Source: Antitrichia curtipendula
Taxonomy: Eukaryota > Streptophyta > Bryopsida > Hypnales > Leucodontaceae
Assembly: GCA_951230915.1 (NCBI GenBank)
Contig: OX579637.1
Location: forward strand, 30,690,001-30,754,000
Reading direction: 5' to 3'
DNA: 64,000 nt
In this document: positions 58,139 through 64,000 of the stretch, in pieces
How the letters are laid out: every line of letters begins with the position of its first letter
Numbering within the stretch: position 1 is the stretch's first letter
The notes under the pieces: model-generated
The model's database searches: none
Told to the model about the DNA's origin: nothing
Seen by the model: the letters and a program-made list of their open reading frames with translations, nothing else
Translations under genes and position numbers: made by a program

Positions 58139-59299
58139 TCAATTTGAGCATGACAAAGTAATAAATGTTCGCAGGCAAACAAGGACATGTACAGTATAAA
58201 ACCGTTGCCAGAAAATTATATATTTATGTTTATGTAAGCCGTTCATAAAATTTACAAAGCAAAAACTTCGGTGGCTGAAGCCTATAGAATACAAGTTCAT
58301 AAAATTTACAAGGGCTATGTACAAAAATTGTCCATCGGGTCCTACATCATAAATATAGGAACTCTTTGATCTAACATTTACATAGCCCATCACATAATTC
58401 ACCACCCTGAGTTCGAATTGTGTCTCCATCTGTTCTGCAAAATCCCACATTTCGTCTAACATATAGGAATGGAATCTAGAATTCGAAGGGAGAGGATCAT
58501 GTCCAATCTGATTTTTCTCCACATAATCTTGCAGATGACTTGGACTACAAGTCTTGTGCACTTCGACAAAGCCATGGTGTAAGTGATTTCATCATAAAGT
58601 CGTTGTCTATTTGACCATGGGTCTAGGATCTCAAAAAAATCATGTTCCTCCTCTCATTACACATGCTCTTTTGGAGGAGTCATTAATGAGAAGGGTGTTG
58701 TCCACGTCAAAAAAAATAGTCCCACTAGGATTAGAGAACAACTGGTCCGCCAAAACTTTGAGGATAAGGGACTTCCTAGAATTGTCCAAGTACGGCAAGA
58801 ATTTTCTTTTAGATGTTTCAATCTTCTTACAGTGCTCCTATCCTAATATATTGAAAGGAGGTTTGCATCCCGTGAATAAGTGCCCTACAACATCCTCTGC
58901 ATTCTTCTTCACCATGGAGCTCCAAACTACTACACGGTCCGCATTGAAAGATATTTCTTGTAGAAAGTTCTCTATCCCAAGACGCGCAAAGACGACCTTG
59001 GAACCAACGATAGCAAGAGCTCCAATAGATAATTTATTTTCGGACACACCATGAAATATCAAATCTCTAACGAACGACTTAGGCGTACATTGACACAGAC
59101 TTCCGTTTAAATTCAAAATGATATTTAACCACTTCACTTGCGGTTGGGCCACTACTACGGACACACCCTTGAGTAGAATGTCTCTATTGCCCTTCGCTAC
59201 TAACTGATCATAGAAAATACCATAGAAAAGAAATAATCTGCTTAAGTGCAGAAGAAGGTGAACCCAAAGCAGGGGAAAGCATTGAATCCCACTAAGCAA
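58139..59299 (-). pseudogene. Copy 3, FCP1-like HAD phosphatase domain
   Basis: The frame gives VKWLNIILNLNGSLC (motif I, ~59,116; LNLNG rather than LDLNG, so the nucleophile Asp is Asn). RVVVWSSMVKKNAEDVVGHLF (motif II region) follows. TAG 58,840 interrupts FNILG-stop-EHC at the conserved Gln position, then TIFFDVDNTLLINDSSKR. After several stops, LQDYVEKNQIGHDPL matches the plant-type FCP1-like C-terminus. The changed motif I residue and the stops suggest an inactive domain. Confidence 0.65.
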
Positions 59300-59742
59300 G
59301 TGTGGAATACCTCCGTGAATTGGTGGTTCATTACAAGCGGACTGTGCATACTTTTCCTACATTTGGGCTGGAAACAAAAATGTTAAGAAAATATAATAAT
59401 TAGAGGAAGGCAGAGACAGTTGTTGTAACATGTATTTATATATTTGTCAAAATCATATACATCCGTTGTATGACTCAGTAATCTAAAGACTTCAATAGAT
59501 ACGAGTGATAACTACGCATTGATTCAAAACTACTGAAATCAACAATCTGTAGTCACTAAGGCATGGGCACCTATGCCAAAAAATCAAAGACAGTCCAATC
59601 ACACCTGCCAAACCAGATAAATAGTAATAAGAGTCATTTCAAAGAAACGACAGTTTGATGGAAGTCAGAGAATACATCCACCAAGTGGCATTTCCTTGAC
59701 TCATTAGTATTTGTAAGGGTCACAGAGTTCTAGAGAGATTAC

Positions 59743-59951
59743 CTTAGTTGTGTACTTTGGCACTGTGTCATCAGCCTTCTCCTCCGAAGCATCACTTTGT
59801 CTTTCTAGCGCATCCATCTTTATCAAGCTATCGTCATCCTCTTTTTTTGTAATCGACAAGATCCTATTGGACAACAAGTATATTGCACTCCAAAGCTGGC
59901 TCTTCTACTGCCTCATGAACAATAACACATTCTCCAACAAGGACATTCTCG
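59743..59951 (-). CDS. Copy 3, acidic linker exon
   Basis: One minus-strand frame reads MSLLENVLLFMRQ, TAG at 59,907, KSQLWSAIYLLSNRILSITK, then an acidic stretch (KKEDDDSL, ASEEKADD). It ends at donor AAG|GTAATC (59,742). A family-3 palindrome lies at its upstream edge (59,943-59,963). Confidence 0.45.
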
Positions 59952-60142
59952 ACTCAAGGATAATCCTTATTGTCTTGAAAACAAAGGATCACATATGACT
60001 TACAAAAACTAACCAAGCAAGATTACAGACAATTTGATCCTGGAAATGTGAGGAAGCAGGGACTGAGGCTGCAGTCTCTAGTATACTCGGATCCTGAGCA
60101 TAAAGAGCCCTTGTCTCATTTGTATCCTCGACTCGAAGTCGG
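59943..60142. repeat. Family-3 palindromes inside copy 3
   Basis: Sites at 59,943-59,963, 60,082-60,102 (degenerate) and 60,122-60,142, related to arms TTATCCTCGA and TCGAGGATAA. A further variant lies at 61,591-61,610, inside the intron 61,416-61,715. Confidence 0.65.
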
Positions 60143-60149
60143 TACCTGA

Positions 60150-60680
60150 CTGCCATTGCTTTGTACAGTCGGGTACTGAAAGCTTACTAACTGCGTTTTG
60201 GAGTGGTTCAAAAATTTGTACATGATTATAGATTAGAATTGAATTTTATTGTCTTTCATAATTATTACTCAATTCTTATCCAATCCCAATCAAGCATATC
60301 AAATATCAGTTCCAAAAAAGCAAAATTTCATTATTAGTGAATTTTTTAAGTCAATTTTTGTGATTTTATATGATATTTTACTGAATACAATTGGTAGTGA
60401 AGTTTTTTAATTCAATTGTATAGATATGTAAAGAACATCCATATGCACATCTTTCATATTATAAAACACCCCCTTGAGTAACAAAAAGATGACCAATGAA
60501 GAGTTCAATGAAAAGTGTCATATGACGAAACTTTGAAGAAATGAATATCTCTATATTTTAACTTGATTTTGGCAAAATAATTGTACCATCATGCTTAAAT
60601 GTACAAAATTAGTTACTGTGTGAAGTGCAAATAGAAAAATCTAAGTACAATAAAGAAATATCTATTTTACAACATTTGGA
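60150..60680. other. AT-rich stretch within copy 3
   Basis: No coding sequence is recognised. By comparison with copies 1 and 2 the methyltransferase-like segment would be expected here, so it appears lost or unrecognisably decayed. Confidence 0.4.
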
Positions 60681-60689
60681 TAGGATCAC

Positions 60690-61415
60690 TCCAACATTAA
60701 AATCTCTATAGATGGAATTTTGAAGCTTTCGGGGAGTTGCGGGCGCAACTCGTACTTTAAGGCGGTATTCTTAGTGAGAGAGTTTGCAACCATGTCATGG
60801 TCTTGAATCTGGACCCCTCCCTCGACCTCGTGCAGTCAATAATTGATAATTGGACTCCAAGAACCTTTGCAGCATGGTCAGAAGATCGCTATACTTCTCG
60901 GAGTAATCCTCGGCATTTTTGTGCTTCCCCGAATTGGTCAAGCGTTTGTGAAAAAACGGGTCCGGAACCTTACTCAGCAAGAAATTGCAATTGACAGAGG
61001 AAAATCGATGTCGGCGCTTCCATACCCTCCAGCGCTCATCGACAACGTCCCCGTTTTTGTCTTTGAAATTGAGCGTCGCTTTGATGTCCATGAGTTCATC
61101 GAGGATCACCTTCTTGCGTTTTCTACGCTCTACTCAGTCGGAAGCTACTTGATTGTCGGGCGCTGGGAATTTGGTTTTATTCACTGAGACTTTTGGGTAG
61201 GACAAGGTCAATGGAAATCCCAAGTAAATGGGTGACAAACGCTTTGAGGTCTTCACCCGTGAAATGGCCCATATATTTGAAAAATTCCCTCTTCAATGAA
61301 CACGACTTCGGGGTGAATGTTTTACCGTCCCTAACTGGCTTACATGTCAGGGGATCAATCAACTTTCCTTCGGCGTGCATGTTCAAGAACTCCTCCCACA
61401 ACTCATAGATGTCGT
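60690..61415 (-). pseudogene. Copy 3, middle block homologous to the start of the copy 1 middle exon
   Basis: After an acceptor GGCAG (61,416) the frame reads DDIYELWEEFLNMHAEGKLI then DPLT and REFFKYMGHFTGEDLKAFVTHLL, clearly related to copy 1 at about 44,180-44,360. A frameshift near 61,185 moves homology to the frame 61,109-60,795. There SD-TGA-VERRKRKKV aligns with KEWVEGRKRKYLV of copy 1, so a TGA occupies a Trp position. A further frameshift near 60,790 is likely. Confidence 0.6.
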
Positions 61416-61715
61416 CTGCCAATTAATGATTTGGATCTCCCGATTGAGGTAAGATGGCCCCTTACGTTAGCTCCATTTTTATCTGGATTGCTGTTCTGAA
61501 AGCGCTTCACGATTAGGCCCGTAAATTTCTGCATTTCAACGTCGGTTTGTCATTCAGTAGGCGGTTCATGTACAGAATGGATTTGTGCAAGTATCCTGAG
61601 TTGAAGATACATGACTATTGAAATCTATGATGTAAGGAAGACTGATTCACTAGAATCCAATACGAAATTGTTATCGTTCATCATGTTCAGAAATTTGAGC
61701 TAGAGTCCTATTTAC

Positions 61716-63000
61716 CTCATACATTCCAATGTTGACAACTGAATCTTTCCTTCTTAACTTGGCCTCGGTAGACTTGGGCGCTTCAGATTGATCCAAGTGT
61801 TACGGCAACTCACGATTTGATTTCCTCACTTCGGCTGCGCATGGTCTAGGTGGTTCGTGTTGTTCAGGAATTCGGAAATTCTTGCAAGCTTAATTGGGTC
61901 GAGAGACCACACGATCACTGCCTCCCACTTCTGGAGCTCCTTTCGCCGTTGGGCCCTGCACCCTTTCAATTGTAGCTGCTTAGATGCAACCACACTGTGC
62001 TGGCCATCGATGACCATGAATTTACCATTCTTTATTTCTTCCCATTTTTTTGGAGCGGTTGGAAGAAGATTGTTGTCTTTGTAAACTAGGGTAAGGCAAA
62101 GTTTCAGCCTTTGCGACTTGTGCCCAAGTTTTACCAACCTCTTGCTAACAGTCTTCACCATTTCGGCTTCCAGCGTTCGAATTACGTATTGATCCAAGGC
62201 GGGGATGTACTTGTCGATGGACACTTCAAACGTTCGTGAATCGAACAAGTAGCACGAACTGTGTATCTCCCAAAACATCTCTGTTCCTCCGCGAACTTAT
62301 AATCTGGGACCAAGGCCTCTCTTTCAGACTCTCCCACATTCACACTAGTAAGTGCAAAGCCAGAACTGCCTGCAGCTCCAGGTTGTTGATTGTTTCGGCC
62401 TTTCAATCGCTTGTTACTTGGTTTCTGGATCTTTCCTCTTTCTCTGGGACGATGGGACCTGTCTTTGTCTGCTTCCACCTCTAATGCGGGCCATGGTGCA
62501 AGACTCTGATCGGGGTTCGGCATCTTCTTCACGCCTAACTCTTTGACTCCGTGTTCCGGCTGCATGAGGTTTCTCGACGAGCTCCATTGCGTATCAATCG
62601 AGTGCTGCAAAGATTGAGGCAATCTTACGAGCAGTAACGTTCACGTTTGCCTGATTCCATGGCCAAAACTTATCAGTAAAATCTTGCGCTACAGATCCCA
62701 GGTGTGTAGACGCAAGGATTCCAAAAAGATCTTCATATTAAATTTCCCGCTCCCACTGCCGACCTTAGTTACAACTGAGTGCTGGTGGGGAAGTCTATTT
62801 CCGTTGTCATCAACTTCTTGGAGCAGAATAACGACCTACTGGTTGTGATGGATATCTACCAGACCGACCTTCTCGTTGGTGTTCCAGTTTAGGAACATTG
62901 GGGTTCCTTGCATTCACCGGCAAAGGAAAACATAGTTTTTGTTCCGATTGACGCCGTAGTTCCAGAACTCAACAGCATCTTTGAATTTCCACAATTCTCT
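61716..63000 (-). pseudogene. Copy 3, first coding block with ParB/sulfiredoxin-like domain
   Basis: Two overlapping frames alternate (frameshifts near 62,600 and 62,280). The last gives SSCYLFDSRTFEVSIDK, then KFMVIDGQHSVVASKQL (~62,023-61,979), the best GQHS box of the three. VIVWSLDPIKLARISEFL follows, aligning without gaps to copy 1. TGA 61,826 aligns with a Trp of copy 1 (KPSW), after which homology continues (IVSCRNTWINLKRP) to donor GAG|GTAAAT at 61,715. Upstream, weak frames extend to about 63,000 through further stops. Confidence 0.6.
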
Positions 63001-63247
63001 ATAGTTGGCGCCAAGATCTGGATCGATGATGGATTACTCGCCGAGCGGATTTCTAAATGGCTGGAGAAACGATTCGGTTGCGGAATAGTTGTAGGTTGTC
63101 TGATTTGATGTTGTCATAATTCGTAATCTATATCAGTCAATTATTCTGTTAGTGCTTCAGTACACGTTTCCCCTACAAATACTTTTGCGTATTGAATATC
63201 ATGTTGATATTGCAGAATCAAATGGTCGTCTTTCAATTTGATCGTTA

Positions 63248-63696
63248 TTATACTAGACTTGAGGATCACAATCCTCGGGTCGAACATCATTCTTTGGTGT
63301 TAGTCTATGTTTTATAGTGTTGTATACTGTTATTTCTATTTCGGTTGAGAAATTGGACCATTTGATGGAGTAGATACGTACGCGTTTATGTTAATGAGAT
63401 CATATTCTTTTTAGTGTTATCCTCGAGTCGAGGATAACATTGTTCGGGTCTGGTTGTGTGAATTATTACTAGATTAGTTTTTTTTCATTTCGTTTTTTAT
63501 CTAATTCTTATTTCTCTCTGAATTGTGGATATTATATGTAATTATTATCGCCATTACGTAATGACTTATGATGTGGTTGATAGGCGTTCTTGTTCTCTTC
63601 GCTTAGAAATTGTTGAACCCAGCATTCTAGTTTCTGTGTCACCTGGCTAGTTTTTTATCTTTGGGTCGAGGATAACTATCTTCGAGTTCAGATTAC
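63248..63696. repeat. Family-3 palindrome cluster in the 5' flank of copy 3
   Basis: Sites at 63,248-63,268, 63,269-63,289, 63,416-63,438, 63,655-63,675 and 63,676-63,696. The site at 63,416-63,438 is perfect, with 11-bp arms GTTATCCTCGA and TCGAGGATAAC around one G. The first two and last two sites are adjacent pairs. Confidence 0.85.
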
Positions 63697-63699
63697 ATG

Positions 63700-64000
63700 G
63701 ATTTGATATGTGTGTTCTGAAACCCTAATTACGAAGGGAGTTTTTTATAAGTCCAAACATAAATGTCCTTCGTAAACCAAGGAATGCAAACTTCAGATTT
63801 TAAAAAGAAAAGTCAGTGTTTGCAGTCCACGTAGCAATCCCAGCAATCGTGAATTATACTACAATATCAGCAATTTGGTGTTTGCTATGAAACATGGAAT
63901 CTCTGCCTTAACATTAGACCCTAGCAAGTTACAAATCCAAACCTAGCCCAGCAAGTAATTGATTCATTCTTCCCCTAAACCTTAAACTCAAGTTCCAACA
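63700..64000. other. Right-edge sequence, no feature seen
   Basis: AT-rich, with a few CCCTAA-like words. No gene or repeat recognised. Confidence 0.4.

Overview
The window looks like nuclear DNA of a streptophyte (plant or charophyte-like alga). The evidence is GT-AG introns, plant-type degenerate TTTAGGG/CCCTAAA stretches, long satellites with a nucleosome-size period, a hAT (DUF659-type) transposon, a CACTA-type MITE and plant-type FCP1-like phosphatase domains. There is no operon logic. The species cannot be named from the sequence. About 70% is repetitive or non-coding, and most gene-like reading frames are broken.

Layout. 1-1.3 kb: end of a minus-strand gene plus five 21-bp palindromes. 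2.6-3.2 kb: degenerate ~200-bp repeats. 3.47-7.45 kb: satellite A (177 bp, ~22 copies). 7.46-17.75 kb: satellite B (also 177 bp, ~58 copies). 18.24-18.50 kb: a ~24-bp tandem repeat, into which a 16,494-bp hAT element is inserted (18,499-34,992). That element has 10-bp inverted ends CAGGGTTGAC/GTCAACCCTG and a perfect 8-bp target duplication TTCCCAGG. 35.33-35.66 kb: a CACTA-type foldback MITE with a CCA target duplication. 36.5-63.7 kb: three paralogous copies of a large multi-exon gene. Copy 1 is on plus (37.3-49.7 kb), copy 2 on plus (51.0-55.5 kb) and copy 3 on minus (63.0-57.6 kb).

The hAT element carries four genes: a 365-aa protein with a short Cys/His N-terminal domain and a disordered tail (plus strand, intact); a protein-kinase-like gene; the DUF659/hAT transposase with a long C-terminal extension; and a protein that joins the same N-terminal domain to a coiled coil and a RING-H2 finger. 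GC-rich CGGACG arrays lie at both ends and directly upstream of every gene, with a TATA-like box near the gene-proximal edge. All genes except the first are interrupted by in-frame stops, most of which could arise by C:G to T:A transition.

The three large paralogues share an order: a ParB/sulfiredoxin-like GQHS domain; a conserved middle region ending in a methyltransferase-like FAGS/IFGG motif (copies 1 and 2); a basic/acidic linker; an FCP1-like HAD phosphatase domain; and a Ser/Pro-rich tail (copies 1 and 3). Each copy is surrounded by its own family of ~20-bp palindromes, lying mostly in introns and flanks: TTTAGGTCGA/TCGACCTAAA for copy 1, CATCTGGAGA/TCTCCAGATG for copy 2, TTATCCTCGA/TCGAGGATAA for copy 3. 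One reading is that each protein recognises the palindrome family in its own locus (a ParB-parS-like or palindrome-methylation scheme). That is an inference; the palindromes and the paralogy are seen directly.
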